From positions 62,001-126,000 of the forward strand of contig NZ_JACBJI010000004.1 in NCBI RefSeq assembly GCF_013401995.1: a stretch of DNA of 64,000 nt. Reading direction: 5' to 3'. Each line of letters starts with the position of its first letter. The first letter of the stretch is position 1. The notes beneath the pieces are model-generated. The model was not told the DNA's origin. It ran no database searches and worked only from the letters and a program-made list of their open reading frames with translations. Origin of the DNA: Flavobacterium agri. GTDB taxonomy: Bacteria > Bacteroidota > Bacteroidia > Flavobacteriales > Flavobacteriaceae. Position numbers and translations under genes: made by a program. This document shows positions 1 to 8,594 of the stretch, piece by piece.

Positions 1-300
1 GTTTCAAGTGAAGAAGCCAAAAAACTCAAGCCGTTCAAGGTTTTCGAAGGCAACAAACCGACGAATTCGATCCTTATCGATAAGCTGTCGCCGAAAACGC
101 TCGGTTCTTTGATCGCGCTTTACGAACACAAGATTTTCGTCCAGGGCGTCATCTGGAACATTTACAGTTTCGATCAATGGGGCGTCGAACTCGGCAAGCA
201 GTTGGCCACTTCGATTTTAGACGAAATCAACAGCGGAAAAGTCGGCAACCACGACAGTTCTACGAGCTTTTTGCTCAAGGCGTTCCTTGCGAAAAAGTAA
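1..300 (+). CDS. pgi: Glucose-6-phosphate isomerase, C-terminal 99 residues (partial)
   Basis: The reading frame is open from base 1 and ends with TAA at 298-300, so the gene begins before the window. The visible part carries the conserved C-terminal Pgi segment: [13 protein letters not shown], then [15 protein letters not shown], then the ending with a lysine-rich tail. In this family the Q-G-V/GVELGK region contains the active-site lysine. The enzyme interconverts glucose-6-phosphate and fructose-6-phosphate in the cytoplasm for glycolysis and gluconeogenesis. A strong terminator follows 23 bases after the stop, so this is the end of its transcript. Identification from these motifs is secure although most of the protein lies outside. 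Confidence 0.95.
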   Translation, partial: VSSEEAKKLKPFKVFEGNKPTNSILIDKLSPKTLGSLIALYEHKIFVQGVIWNIYSFDQWGVELGKQLATSILDEINSGKVGNHDSSTSFLLKAFLAKK

Positions 301-322
301 TTTCTATCGATTCCATATAACA

Positions 323-349
323 AGCCTCGCCTCAAAGCGGGGCTTTTTT
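323..349 (+). terminator. Rho-independent terminator after pgi
   Basis: Eight-base-pair stem AGCCTCGC / GCGGGGCT (one T-G pair) with a CTCAAA loop, followed by a run of T. It lies between pgi and the next plus-strand gene. Confidence 0.85.
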
Positions 350-394
350 ATGCTAAATTTTCCTATATTTGGGTTTCCAAACAACGAACTACCG

Positions 395-820
395 ATGGAA
401 AAATTCATTCAACAAGCGCATTCCGGATGGGCTTACATCGTTCTCCTCGTGCTTCTTATCGCCGCAATCAACGGGCTTTCAGGATACTTTTCCACACGCG
501 AATTCAAGCCTTCCGACAAAAGATTAGGATTATTTGCGCTGATTTCCTCCCACGTACAACTTGTATTGGGATTGCTGTTGTATTTCACGTCTCCGCTCGG
601 TTTCGCGTCGCTCGGACAAATGAGCAACAGTGCCTTGCGATTGACTTCCCTAGAGCATCCGCTTGTCAATATTTTGGCCATCGTCTTGATTACGATCGGA
701 TGGTCGAAACACAAACGAAAGGAACTCAGCAAAGACAAATTCAAGTGTTTTGCCATTTTCTACACTTTGGGATTGGTCTTTCTTTTGAGCAGGATTCCGT
801 GGAATTTGTGGTTCCAATAA
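395..820 (+). CDS. Small four-helix membrane protein (cytochrome b-like, Flavobacteriia-type)
   Basis: A 141-residue protein with four hydrophobic segments at about residues 11-31, 44-63, 85-102 and 119-135, joined by short charged loops; an inner-membrane protein. Histidines occur at residues 9, 53 and 88, next to or inside the helices, which would allow heme binding. Such proteins are common in Flavobacteriia and are often labelled cytochrome b without experimental proof; that assignment is from general family knowledge and not from a diagnostic motif here. The start at 395 is preferred to upstream starts (287 or 350), because those would place the initiator inside the pgi terminator. It stands alone between pgi and the RlpA pair. 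Confidence 0.7.
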   Translation: MEKFIQQAHSGWAYIVLLVLLIAAINGLSGYFSTREFKPSDKRLGLFALISSHVQLVLGLLLYFTSPLGFASLGQMSNSALRLTSLEHPLVNILAIVLITIGWSKHKRKELSKDKFKCFAIFYTLGLVFLLSRIPWNLWFQ

Positions 821-899
821 CCATTCAGGCGCTTTAGGGCGCTTTTTTCGTCTAAAGGAACGGTATTTGTTAAAACGTTCCCGCGATAAAATTTCAGAT

Positions 900-1370
900 A
901 TGAAAAACAAAAAAATACTATTTACCGCGATCGCGATTTTAGCGGTTTTCATCAGCGGATTCGGTTTCCAGTCGAGCCAACAGCCGCAACAAGGGAAAAC
1001 GCCACAGGATTCGATAGCAAAGAATGCAGCGGTTGCCGACAGTCTCAAACTGGTGTCCAACCTCAAGCTCAAAGTCTTCAAAAAGAACGCGCACGCTTCC
1101 TATTATCACGACAAGTTCAACGGAAAGCGCACCGCAAGCGGACGTAAGTTCAGCAACAAAGGCTATACGGCGGCACATCGCAAGCTGGCTTTCGGAACCA
1201 AACTCAAGGTAACCAACGAGGCCAACGGCAAATCGGTCATCGTAGAAGTCACCGATCGCGGGCCATTCACTAGAGGACGCGACATCGACCTTACCAAAAA
1301 AGCGTTTATGGATATCGCCGGCTCGGGTTGGGGCGGCGCACTCAAAGTAACCATCGAAGTAATCGAATAA
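900..1370 (+). CDS. RlpA-like double-psi beta-barrel protein, first of a tandem pair
   Basis: A 156-residue exported protein. Residues 1-24 form a signal peptide or N-terminal anchor (KNKK followed by a hydrophobic core), then a Gln/Pro-rich linker, then an RlpA-type double-psi beta-barrel at about residues 60-155. Landmarks are ASYYHDKFNGKRTASG, TAAHRKLAFGTKLKVTN and VTDRGPFTRGRDIDLTKKAF. RlpA-family proteins act on or bind peptidoglycan at septa; some are lytic transglycosylases. The conserved aspartate (VTDRGPF) and histidine (AAHRKL) of the catalytic pocket are present, so activity is possible. It lies 8 nt upstream of a paralogue, suggesting a tandem duplication and one transcript. The start at 900 gives a normal signal peptide. 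Confidence 0.85.
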   Translation: MKNKKILFTAIAILAVFISGFGFQSSQQPQQGKTPQDSIAKNAAVADSLKLVSNLKLKVFKKNAHASYYHDKFNGKRTASGRKFSNKGYTAAHRKLAFGTKLKVTNEANGKSVIVEVTDRGPFTRGRDIDLTKKAFMDIAGSGWGGALKVTIEVIE

Positions 1371-1378
1371 ACCTGTAT

Positions 1379-1765
1379 ATGAAGCGGATCCTTGCCCTGA
1401 TCGTCTTCTTCATGCTGTCGGTTGCCGTCGTTTCCTGTTCGTCCTCAAAAGGCGGCGGATCGGCCAAAACTTTCAAGCGCAATGTAGAAGCCTCGTACTA
1501 TGCCGACAAATTCAACGGTCGCAAAACCGCGAGCGGTGAAAAATTCCACAACAGCGATTTGACCGCGGCGCACCGCAAGCTGCCTTTCGGGACGAAACTG
1601 CGGGTGACCAATGTCAAGAACGGAGAATCGGTCGTGGTGACGGTGAACGACCGCGGGCCGCACAAAGCCGGACGCGAACTCGATTTGACCAAACGCGCGT
1701 TCATGACGATCACCGACAATAAAAACCACGGCTTTATCCGCGTCAATATCGAAGTATTAAATTAA
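1379..1765 (+). CDS. RlpA-like lipoprotein, second of a tandem pair
   Basis: A 128-residue lipoprotein: a signal sequence ends in the lipobox VVSC at residues 17-20, followed by Ser/Gly residues and then the double-psi beta-barrel domain. It shares the landmarks of its upstream neighbour (ASYYADKFNGRKTASG, TAAHRKLPFGTKLRVTN, VNDRGPHKAGRELDLTKRAF). The barrel is well conserved between the two but the N-termini differ: this copy is lipid-anchored and the other has a longer linker. That suggests the same peptidoglycan target at different envelope positions. The spacing to the upstream gene is 8 nt and to the next gene 4 nt. The start at 1379 is chosen because the lipoprotein signal begins there. 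Confidence 0.85.
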   Translation: MKRILALIVFFMLSVAVVSCSSSKGGGSAKTFKRNVEASYYADKFNGRKTASGEKFHNSDLTAAHRKLPFGTKLRVTNVKNGESVVVTVNDRGPHKAGRELDLTKRAFMTITDNKNHGFIRVNIEVLN

Positions 1766-1769
1766 GCGC

Positions 1770-2183
1770 ATGGCCAAAACGAACCTTTCCGATACCGAAC
1801 AAGTCGATCGTCATTTGGAAAGTATTGAGCCGATTTCACGCGCGACTGTCGATTATCTTCGCACACTTTTTCTTAATACCGATGATGAAATTTCGGAACA
1901 CGTCAAATGGAATTCGATCGCGTTTTATTTTAACGGTCAAATGGCCGAATTCGACGCCAAGGAATACAAACGCGATTTGGCCGTCATCAATCTTCACAGA
2001 AGCAAAATCCTGATCGTTTTTCCGACGGGAAACAAAATCGACGATGCGGTAGGGCTTAAGGGCAAGAATTATCCCGACGGACGCAAAATCGTCGAAATCC
2101 TTAACATTGCCGAAGCGCAGGCATTGTCCGAAAAACTACAAACGGGTATAAAAGACTGGCTCTCAAAAGTCGAGCGTTATTAA
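1770..2183 (+). CDS. DUF1801 (YdhG-like) protein
   Basis: A 137-residue soluble protein. The segment ISRATVDYLRTLFLNT, then HVKWNSIAFYFNG, is typical of the DUF1801/YdhG-like fold (an iron-chaperone/frataxin-like alpha/beta fold). Members are small cytoplasmic proteins of unsettled function; no catalytic motif is visible. It begins 4 nt after the second RlpA gene and is probably the last gene of that small operon. The region downstream contains a new promoter and operator for the efflux genes. The family assignment rests on the pattern of conserved residues only. Confidence 0.7.
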   Translation: MAKTNLSDTEQVDRHLESIEPISRATVDYLRTLFLNTDDEISEHVKWNSIAFYFNGQMAEFDAKEYKRDLAVINLHRSKILIVFPTGNKIDDAVGLKGKNYPDGRKIVEILNIAEAQALSEKLQTGIKDWLSKVERY

Positions 2184-2235
2184 AATCCATTTTCATCCCC
2201 TAAGAAATCGATTTCGTAAGATTAACACAAATTTA

Positions 2236-2277
2236 AGTTCGGTTAGTTCGGTGAAAGACGAACCAAGTTTAATTTTG
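2236..2277 (+). promoter_or_regulatory. Candidate operator and promoter of the efflux operon
   Basis: A TAATTTTG box at 2270-2277 fits the Bacteroidota -7 consensus TAnnTTTG and lies 19 nt before the regulator's ATG. Just upstream, over the expected -33 region, are two direct copies of AGTTCGGT (2236-2243 and 2245-2252) and an inverted arm ACGAACC (2258-2264). This arrangement suits a dimeric MarR/GbsR-type repressor regulating its own operon; the binding role is inference. Confidence 0.55.
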
Positions 2278-2296
2278 TGGTCAAATTTTTTGTGAA

Positions 2297-2785
2297 ATGG
2301 ATCTTCAAAAGGAAAAAGAGGAACTCATCGAAATGTTCGGCGTCCACTTTGAGACACTTTACCATTTACCGCCGTTGGCTTCGAGAATCCTCGGATTGAT
2401 CATCGTAGACGGGCGCACTCCGGGCTTTACGTTCGAAAGCCTTGTCGAGATTACCGGCGCGAGCAAAAGTTCGGTTTCCACGGCAGTGAATTTACTGCTC
2501 AAACTCGGCAAAATCACGTACATCACGGTTTCGGGCGACCGAAAGAAATATTACAGGCCGGCTCCGTTCAGCGACCGCCTTGACAATTACCAACGCATGC
2601 TGCAATTCGAGAAAAGGCTTATCGAGCGCATGTTGGCCTACACCGAAAAGACACAGCACGAATACAAATACGAGAACATAGAAAACATCAAGGCGTATCA
2701 AAGCCATGTGCTCAAGGTCGAGGAATTGCTGCAGAAAACGGTAGAGCGCTTCCGTCAGATCGAAGAAAAAAACAAGAAGAAGTAA
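2297..2785 (+). CDS. GbsR/MarR-family transcriptional regulator of the efflux operon
   Basis: A 162-residue winged-helix regulator. The N-terminal helix (EELIEMFGVHFETLYHLPPLASRILG) is the GbsR-type start; the HTH covers about residues 42-80 (FESLVEITGASKSSVSTAVNLLLKLG), followed by a wing with VSGDRKKYY and a long charged C-terminal helix for dimerisation. Its gene is first in a four-gene set with an RND adaptor, pump and outer-membrane channel. GbsR-like regulators in front of RND pumps are common in Flavobacteriia, and local repression relieved by a ligand is the likely mode. The ligand cannot be told from the sequence. The gap to the adaptor gene is 25 nt and no separate promoter is seen there. 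Confidence 0.85.
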   Translation: MDLQKEKEELIEMFGVHFETLYHLPPLASRILGLIIVDGRTPGFTFESLVEITGASKSSVSTAVNLLLKLGKITYITVSGDRKKYYRPAPFSDRLDNYQRMLQFEKRLIERMLAYTEKTQHEYKYENIENIKAYQSHVLKVEELLQKTVERFRQIEEKNKKK

Positions 2786-2810
2786 ACAATCAATCTACAC
2801 TCACATTTAT

Positions 2811-3950
2811 ATGAAAACCAATCACATTTTCAGTTTCATCATAGCTTCGGTTCTTTTGGCCTCTTGCGGGAAAAAGAATGAACAGGCTCAACAGGCTCCC
2901 GGCCCGATGCCGTTTCCTGTAGAGAAAGTCGTCAAACAGGACGCGACGGTCTACCAGGAATACACGGCGAACCTCGAAGGCCGACAGAACGTCGAAATCC
3001 GTCCGAAAGTAAACGGGTTCATCCAAAAGATTTACGTCGATGAAGGCCAGCAGGTGCGCAAAGGCCAAATCCTTTTCAAATTGGAGACGAATACGCTCAA
3101 CCAAGACGCTTCCGCCGCGAAAGCAGCCGTGAACGCCGCACAGGTCGAAGTGGATCGTTTGAAGCCGCTAGTCGACAGGAACATCATCAGTCCGGTGCAG
3201 CTGGAAACGGCCAAAGCGAAACTCGCACAGGCGAAAAGCACTTACGGTAGCGTTGCCGCGAACATCGGTTACGGCACGATTACGTCTCCCGTAGACGGCT
3301 TTATAGGAAGCTTGCCGTACAAAGAAGGCGCTTTGGTCAGCATGTCTGACGACAAGCCGCTTACGACGGTTTCGGATACTCGTGTAATGCGTGCTTATTT
3401 TTCGCTCAACGAGAAACAGATGATCGATTTCGCCAAGACGTTCAAAGGCGAATCGCTGGCCGCGAAACTCAAGAATGTGCCTGCGGTTTCTTTGCTTTTG
3501 GCCGATAATTCGGAATACGACGTAAAAGGAAAGATCGAAACGGTCAACGGTCAGGCCGATCCGGAAACAGGAACGACACAGTTCCGTGCCGAATTCGCGA
3601 ACCCGCAAGCGGTTCTAAGAAGCGGCGGAACCGGAATCGTAAGAATTCCCGTAGAAGTGAAAAGTACGATCCTCGTGCCTCAAAACGCCGTTCTCGACAT
3701 GCAGGGCAAGCAACAGATTTATGTGGTCGGAAGCGACAACAAGGTCAAATCGCGTATCATCAAGACCAACGGAGTTTCAGGACTTAATTTCATCGTTTCG
3801 GAAGGCTTGCAGGAAGGCGAGACCGTCGTGATAGAAGGCGCTTCGAAAATGAAAGACGACATGCAGATCGTCCCGCAACCGAAACAGCCGACCGCCGAGA
3901 CCGCTCAAAACGCGTCGGACAAAGATTCTGCAAAAGCAACCGTAAAATAA
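2811..3950 (+). CDS. RND efflux periplasmic adaptor lipoprotein (MFP subunit)
   Basis: A 379-residue adaptor of the AcrA/MexA type. The signal sequence ends in the lipobox LASC (Cys at residue 19), so it is lipid-anchored. The lipoyl half-motif GFIQKIYVDEGQQVRKGQILF, an alpha-helical hairpin (about residues 98-140), the second lipoyl half (YGTITSPVDGFIGSLPYKEGALVS), a beta-barrel domain and a membrane-proximal domain follow in the expected order. The protein bridges the inner-membrane pump and the outer-membrane channel encoded directly downstream, 9 and 3179 nt later. Residues 343-379 form a low-complexity Lys/Ala/Thr tail. Substrates are unknown; most such pumps export drugs, detergents or dyes. 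Confidence 0.93.
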   Translation: MKTNHIFSFIIASVLLASCGKKNEQAQQAPGPMPFPVEKVVKQDATVYQEYTANLEGRQNVEIRPKVNGFIQKIYVDEGQQVRKGQILFKLETNTLNQDASAAKAAVNAAQVEVDRLKPLVDRNIISPVQLETAKAKLAQAKSTYGSVAANIGYGTITSPVDGFIGSLPYKEGALVSMSDDKPLTTVSDTRVMRAYFSLNEKQMIDFAKTFKGESLAAKLKNVPAVSLLLADNSEYDVKGKIETVNGQADPETGTTQFRAEFANPQAVLRSGGTGIVRIPVEVKSTILVPQNAVLDMQGKQQIYVVGSDNKVKSRIIKTNGVSGLNFIVSEGLQEGETVVIEGASKMKDDMQIVPQPKQPTAETAQNASDKDSAKATVK

Positions 3951-3959
3951 TCCGACGCC

Positions 3960-6900
3960 ATGTTAAAGACATTCATACAACGGCCGGTCCTGTCGACCGT
4001 AATTTCCATACTGATCACGATTCTCGGGATTTTGGGATTGCTCTCGCTTCCCGTTGAGCAATATCCCGAAATTGCACCGCCGACGGTTCAGGTAACCGCG
4101 ACGTATACGGGTGCGAATGCCGAAACCGTTCTCAATTCCGTCGTGATTCCGCTCGAGGAAGAAATCAACGGCGTCGAAGGCATGACGTACATGACCTCGT
4201 CTGCCGCAAACGACGGTTCGGCCAAGATCACGGTTTTTTTCGAACTCGGAATCAATCCCGATATCGCAGCCGTAAACGTACAGAACCGCGTGTCGCGTGC
4301 CACGAGCAAATTGCCTCAGGCCGTCGTACAAACCGGTGTGACCACGTTCAAAAGCCAAACGAGCGCGCTTATGTTCCTTTCGATTTTCTCGAACAATCCC
4401 GAATATGACGGGACTTACGTGCAGAACTACGCCAAAATCAACCTCGTGCCGAAACTCCAACGTGTAAAAGGAGTCGGGCAGGTGAACGTTTTCGGCGGTA
4501 AGGACTATTCGATGCGTATCTGGATCGATCCCGAGAAAATGGCCGCCTACAAAGTGTCGCCAAAAGACGTGCAGGCCGCGCTCAACGAACAGAACGTCGA
4601 GGCTGCGCCGGGTAAATTCGGTGAAAATGCCGAAGGTGTCTACGAATACGTGATCAAATACAAAGGGCGTCTTTCCAAAACCGAGGAATACGAAAATATC
4701 GTCGTAAAAGCTACGGGTAACGGACAATTCGTGCGTTTGAAAGACGTGGCCGATATCGAACTCGGCGCGTTCAACTACGCCCAGAAAAACTACGGAATGG
4801 GTCAGCAAGGCGTCGCGATGGGCGTTTTCCAGACGTCGGGCTCGAATGCGAACGACATCATCGAAGAAGTAGAATCGATCATGACCGAAGCCAAAGCCGA
4901 CTTTCCCGAAGGTATCGATTACGTGATTCCGTTCAACACGAAAACCTTCCTCGACGCCTCGATCGAAAAGGTAATCTCTACGCTCATCGAAGCGTTTATC
5001 CTCGTGTTCATCGTCGTGTTCATTTTCCTTCAGGATTTGCGCTCGACTTTGATTCCGGCTATCGCGGTTCCGGTCGCGATCGTAGGTACGTTTTTCTTCC
5101 TCAACGTTTTCGGATTCTCGATCAACCTCCTCACGTTGTTCGCGCTTGTTTTGGCGATCGGGATTGTGGTCGATGACGCGATCGTCGTCGTCGAGGCCGT
5201 ACACTCCAAAATGGACCAAGGCGAGAAATCGGCCAAAAAGGCGACCATTTCGGCCATGAGCGAGATTACGGGGGCGATCATTTCGATTACGCTCGTCATG
5301 GCGGCGGTATTTATTCCGGTGTCGTTCCTCAAAGGTCCGTCGGGCGTGTTCTATACGCAGTTCGCGATCACGTTGGCCGTGGCGATCCTGATCTCGGCCG
5401 TGAACGCGTTGACGCTTTCGCCTGCGCTTTGTGCGTTGTTTTTGAAACCGCACGACGAACACGAACACGAAAAGAAGAAGAATTTCAAGGACAGGTTCTT
5501 TATCGCATTCAATTCCGGTTTCGACCGAATGAACGACCGTTACGTAAAATCGCTCGGTTTCCTTTTCAAGAGAAAATGGATCACCGTCTTGGGATTGGCG
5601 GTTTTCGCCGGAGCCATCATTTTGTTGTTCAAGTCGACGCCATCGGGCTTTATCCCGAACGAGGACCGCGGTATCATCATGGCCGACATCACGCTTCCGC
5701 CGGGAACTACGTTGGAACAGACCGATAAAGTCATACAGAAATTCGATTCCATCCTCAAGACCATGCCGCTTGTAGAAGCGCGTATGAACATCGTCGGATT
5801 CAGTTTGCTCAACAGCGTAAACGGAGGTTCGTATGCGTTCAGCGTCATCAAGCTCAAAGATTGGAAAGAGCGCAAGGAAGACAACCAAAGCGTCGATGCT
5901 ATCGTAGGCGAACTCTTCGCGAAGACCGCCGGATTCAACGATGCCAGAATGTTGTTCTTTACGCCTCCGAGCGTACAAGGTTTCGGTACGGCCGACGGTT
6001 TCGAACTCAAGATCCAGGACAAAGGCGACGACGATTGGCAGAAAGTGAACCAAGTGACCGGAGAGTTCCTGGGCGCGCTCAACCAACGTCCCGAGATAGC
6101 GTATGCGATGACGAACTTCAACCCGAATTTCCCGCAATATCGCATGGACATCAACGTAGAAAAGGCCAAAGACGCCGGCGTTTCGGTTTCGGACATCTTC
6201 AATACGATGCAAGGGTATTACGGCGGTTTGTATACGACCGATTTCAACCGATTCGGAAAACAGTTCCGCGTCATGATCCAATCGAAGCCGGAAGCGCGTG
6301 CCGACGAGAATTCGATCAACCACATTTACGTGAAGAACGCAAACGGAGAGCAGGTCGCGATCAGCCAATTCATCACGCTTTCGCGGATTTACGGACCGGA
6401 AGCCGTCGCGCGTTTCAACATGCTCAAGGCCGTAAACATCAACGGTAAGGCGAAACCCGGATTCTCTTCGGGAGATGCGATCAAAGCCGTACAGGAAGTG
6501 GCCGAGCAGCATTTGCCGAAAACCTACGGATATGAATTCTCGGGCATGACGCGAGAGGAAATCATCGCCGGAAACCAAGCAGCGGGCGTATTTTTGCTCA
6601 GTTTGATTTTCGTGTACTTCCTGTTGAGCGCGCAATATGAAAGTTACCTGATACCGTTGGCCGTAATCCTTTCGCTTCCGGTCGGTATCGCGGGTGCGAT
6701 CGGATTCGTGAAACTCGCCGGATTGGAAAACAACATCTACTTCCAGGTCGCACTTATCATGCTTATCGGATTGCTCGCCAAGAACGCGATCCTGATCGTC
6801 GAATTCGCGATGCAAAGGCGAAAACACGGCATGGAAATCTGGCAGGCGGCCATCGAAGGTGCGAAAGCGCGTCTGCGTCCGATCCTGATGACCTCGTTCG

Positions 6901-7133
6901 CCTTCATCTTCGGATTGATGCCCCTTGCGTTGGCCAATGGCGTTGGAGCGGTCGGTAACCGTTCGATCGGTATGGGTGCCGTTGGCGGAATGCTCGTCGG
7001 AACGATTTTCGGCGTATTCGCGATTCCGGTGCTGTACGTGATTTTCGAATCGCTGCAGGAAAGGATTTCGGGCCAGCCGCACGACGCCGATTACGATGAA
7101 GACCAAGACCAACCAAAAACCGTTACAGAATGA
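3960..7133 (+). CDS. RND multidrug efflux pump, AcrB/MexB type
   Basis: A 1057-residue HAE1-family inner-membrane transporter, full length for AcrB. It starts with MLKTFIQRPVLSTVISI (TM1). The proton-relay pair is present as Asp405-Asp406 in GIVVDDAIVVVE in TM4, and Lys941 in LAKNAILIVEFA in TM10 corresponds to AcrB Lys940. Two large periplasmic loops alternate with two six-helix bundles. It takes up substrates from the periplasm and inner membrane and passes them to the outer-membrane channel using the proton gradient. It overlaps the next gene by 4 nt (ATGA), so the two are translationally coupled. The acidic C-terminal tail is common in Bacteroidota pumps. Confidence 0.96.
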   Translation: MLKTFIQRPVLSTVISILITILGILGLLSLPVEQYPEIAPPTVQVTATYTGANAETVLNSVVIPLEEEINGVEGMTYMTSSAANDGSAKITVFFELGINPDIAAVNVQNRVSRATSKLPQAVVQTGVTTFKSQTSALMFLSIFSNNPEYDGTYVQNYAKINLVPKLQRVKGVGQVNVFGGKDYSMRIWIDPEKMAAYKVSPKDVQAALNEQNVEAAPGKFGENAEGVYEYVIKYKGRLSKTEEYENIVVKATGNGQFVRLKDVADIELGAFNYAQKNYGMGQQGVAMGVFQTSGSNANDIIEEVESIMTEAKADFPEGIDYVIPFNTKTFLDASIEKVISTLIEAFILVFIVVFIFLQDLRSTLIPAIAVPVAIVGTFFFLNVFGFSINLLTLFALVLAIGIVVDDAIVVVEAVHSKMDQGEKSAKKATISAMSEITGAIISITLVMAAVFIPVSFLKGPSGVFYTQFAITLAVAILISAVNALTLSPALCALFLKPHDEHEHEKKKNFKDRFFIAFNSGFDRMNDRYVKSLGFLFKRKWITVLGLAVFAGAIILLFKSTPSGFIPNEDRGIIMADITLPPGTTLEQTDKVIQKFDSILKTMPLVEARMNIVGFSLLNSVNGGSYAFSVIKLKDWKERKEDNQSVDAIVGELFAKTAGFNDARMLFFTPPSVQGFGTADGFELKIQDKGDDDWQKVNQVTGEFLGALNQRPEIAYAMTNFNPNFPQYRMDINVEKAKDAGVSVSDIFNTMQGYYGGLYTTDFNRFGKQFRVMIQSKPEARADENSINHIYVKNANGEQVAISQFITLSRIYGPEAVARFNMLKAVNINGKAKPGFSSGDAIKAVQEVAEQHLPKTYGYEFSGMTREEIIAGNQAAGVFLLSLIFVYFLLSAQYESYLIPLAVILSLPVGIAGAIGFVKLAGLENNIYFQVALIMLIGLLAKNAILIVEFAMQRRKHGMEIWQAAIEGAKARLRPILMTSFAFIFGLMPLALANGVGAVGNRSIGMGAVGGMLVGTIFGVFAIPVLYVIFESLQERISGQPHDADYDEDQDQPKTVTE

Positions 7134-8530
7134 AATCGAATATAATCAAGATAACAATCGTACTCGTTTCGGCCTTTTCGATGCAATCGTGCTTCGTGGC
7201 CAAGAAATACGAGCGCCCGCAGGTTCAGACCGATAATTTATACCGATCGGATCTGACGGCACAAGACAGCACGTCTCTCGCCGATTTGTCGTGGGACAAG
7301 CTTTTCACCGATCCGACACTGCAAGGCCATATCAAAAAAGCCATCCAAAGCAATTACGACATGCGCATCGCAGTGCAGACCATTGCATCGGCCGAGGCCT
7401 ATGTCCGCCAGGGAAAAGCCGGATATTACCCGACTTTGAGCGTCACACCTAGCTGGACGCACCAGGAGTTGTCGAAAGAAAGCCAGCTCGGCGCATTTTT
7501 GACCGATCGCGGTACCGATACCTACCAATTGGCAGCGAATGTGTCCTGGGAAGCCGATATTTGGGGTAAAATCCGCAGTACGAAACGCGGAGCCGAGGCG
7601 CAATATCTCCAAACCGTAGCGGCTCGCCAAGCGATTCAGACGCAATTGGTCGCCAATGTGGCCTCGAGTTATTTTCAATTGCTGGCTTTGGATGCACAGC
7701 TCAAAGTCGTAGATTCGACTTTAGGCAACCGCAACAAAAGTGTCGACGTGATCCGCGAACTCAAAAAGGCCGGTGAAACCAACGAAGTCGGCGTGAAGCA
7801 AACCGAAGCGCAGTTGTATGCGACACAATTGATAAGAGAAGATCTGAAAAACCGTATCGTCGTACTCGAAAACGCGATGAGTATTTTGTTGGGCGAAGGG
7901 CCGCATCATATCGAGCGCAGTAATTTTGATACGCAATCGGTTACGGCCGATGTAAAAACCGGCGTTCCGGCTTTGCTGTTGCGCAAGCGTCCCGATGTGA
8001 TCGCCGCCGAGTACAACCTCATAAACAAATTTGAACTCGTAAACGTGGCGCGAAGCAATTTTTACCCATCGCTTACCGTTACAGCTACTGGAGGTTTCCA
8101 AAGTATCGACATCGACAAGCTGTTCAGTGCAAACGCGCTTTTCGCGAACATCGTTTCGGGTTTGACCCAGCCGATTTTCAACCAACGCAAAATCAGGACG
8201 CAACACGAAGTATCGAAAGCGAACCAAGAAACAGCTTACCTGCAATTCCAACAAACGTTGCTCACCGCAGGCAGGGAAGTTTCGGACGCGTTGCAGCAAT
8301 ACCAAAACGAGACCAACAAGCTCGAAATCCGCGCCAAACAATTGGAATCGTTGCAAAAAGCCGCGAGTTTTTCGGACGAATTGCTGCAATACGGAATGGT
8401 GAACTACCTCGAAGTGCTCACGGCCAAAGATCAGGCGTTGAACACCGAGTTGAATTACATAGACAACCAATACCAGAAGTACAACGCCGTGATCACGTTG
8501 TACAAAGCCCTCGGAGGCGGCTGGCAATAA
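7130..8530 (+). CDS. RND efflux outer-membrane channel lipoprotein (TolC/OprM type)
   Basis: A 466-residue protein of the NodT/OprM family. The signal sequence ends at the lipobox QSC (Cys at residue 21). Two tandem OEP repeats are visible, with typical landmarks VSWEADIWGKIRSTKRGAEAQ in the first half and LLRKRPDVIAAEYNL and NQRKIRTQHEVSKA in the second. It forms a trimeric alpha-barrel through the periplasm and a beta-barrel in the outer membrane, completing the tripartite pump. The start overlaps the pump gene's stop by 4 nt. A shared terminator follows 29 nt after the stop, marking the end of the operon. Confidence 0.94.
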   Translation: MKSNIIKITIVLVSAFSMQSCFVAKKYERPQVQTDNLYRSDLTAQDSTSLADLSWDKLFTDPTLQGHIKKAIQSNYDMRIAVQTIASAEAYVRQGKAGYYPTLSVTPSWTHQELSKESQLGAFLTDRGTDTYQLAANVSWEADIWGKIRSTKRGAEAQYLQTVAARQAIQTQLVANVASSYFQLLALDAQLKVVDSTLGNRNKSVDVIRELKKAGETNEVGVKQTEAQLYATQLIREDLKNRIVVLENAMSILLGEGPHHIERSNFDTQSVTADVKTGVPALLLRKRPDVIAAEYNLINKFELVNVARSNFYPSLTVTATGGFQSIDIDKLFSANALFANIVSGLTQPIFNQRKIRTQHEVSKANQETAYLQFQQTLLTAGREVSDALQQYQNETNKLEIRAKQLESLQKAASFSDELLQYGMVNYLEVLTAKDQALNTELNYIDNQYQKYNAVITLYKALGGGWQ

Positions 8531-8558
8531 GGTTATACGATAATTTTAATTTGTTTTT

Positions 8559-8594
8559 GGCCATCGGTCCTTTTCGGGATCGGTGGCTTTTTTT
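8559..8594. terminator. Bidirectional terminator between the efflux operon and the HEAT-repeat gene
   Basis: Stem GCCATCGGTCC / GGATCGGTGGC with a TTTTCG loop and seven T on the plus side. The stop codon of the minus-strand gene (8593-8595) touches the T run. It separates two convergent transcripts. Confidence 0.85.

Noticed and set aside
3963..7112. A 1049-residue open frame antisense to the RND pump gene
   Set aside because: It is a shadow of codon bias in the pump gene: composition rich in Arg/His/Asp/Glu, no domain, no signal, and the pump frame has full family similarity.
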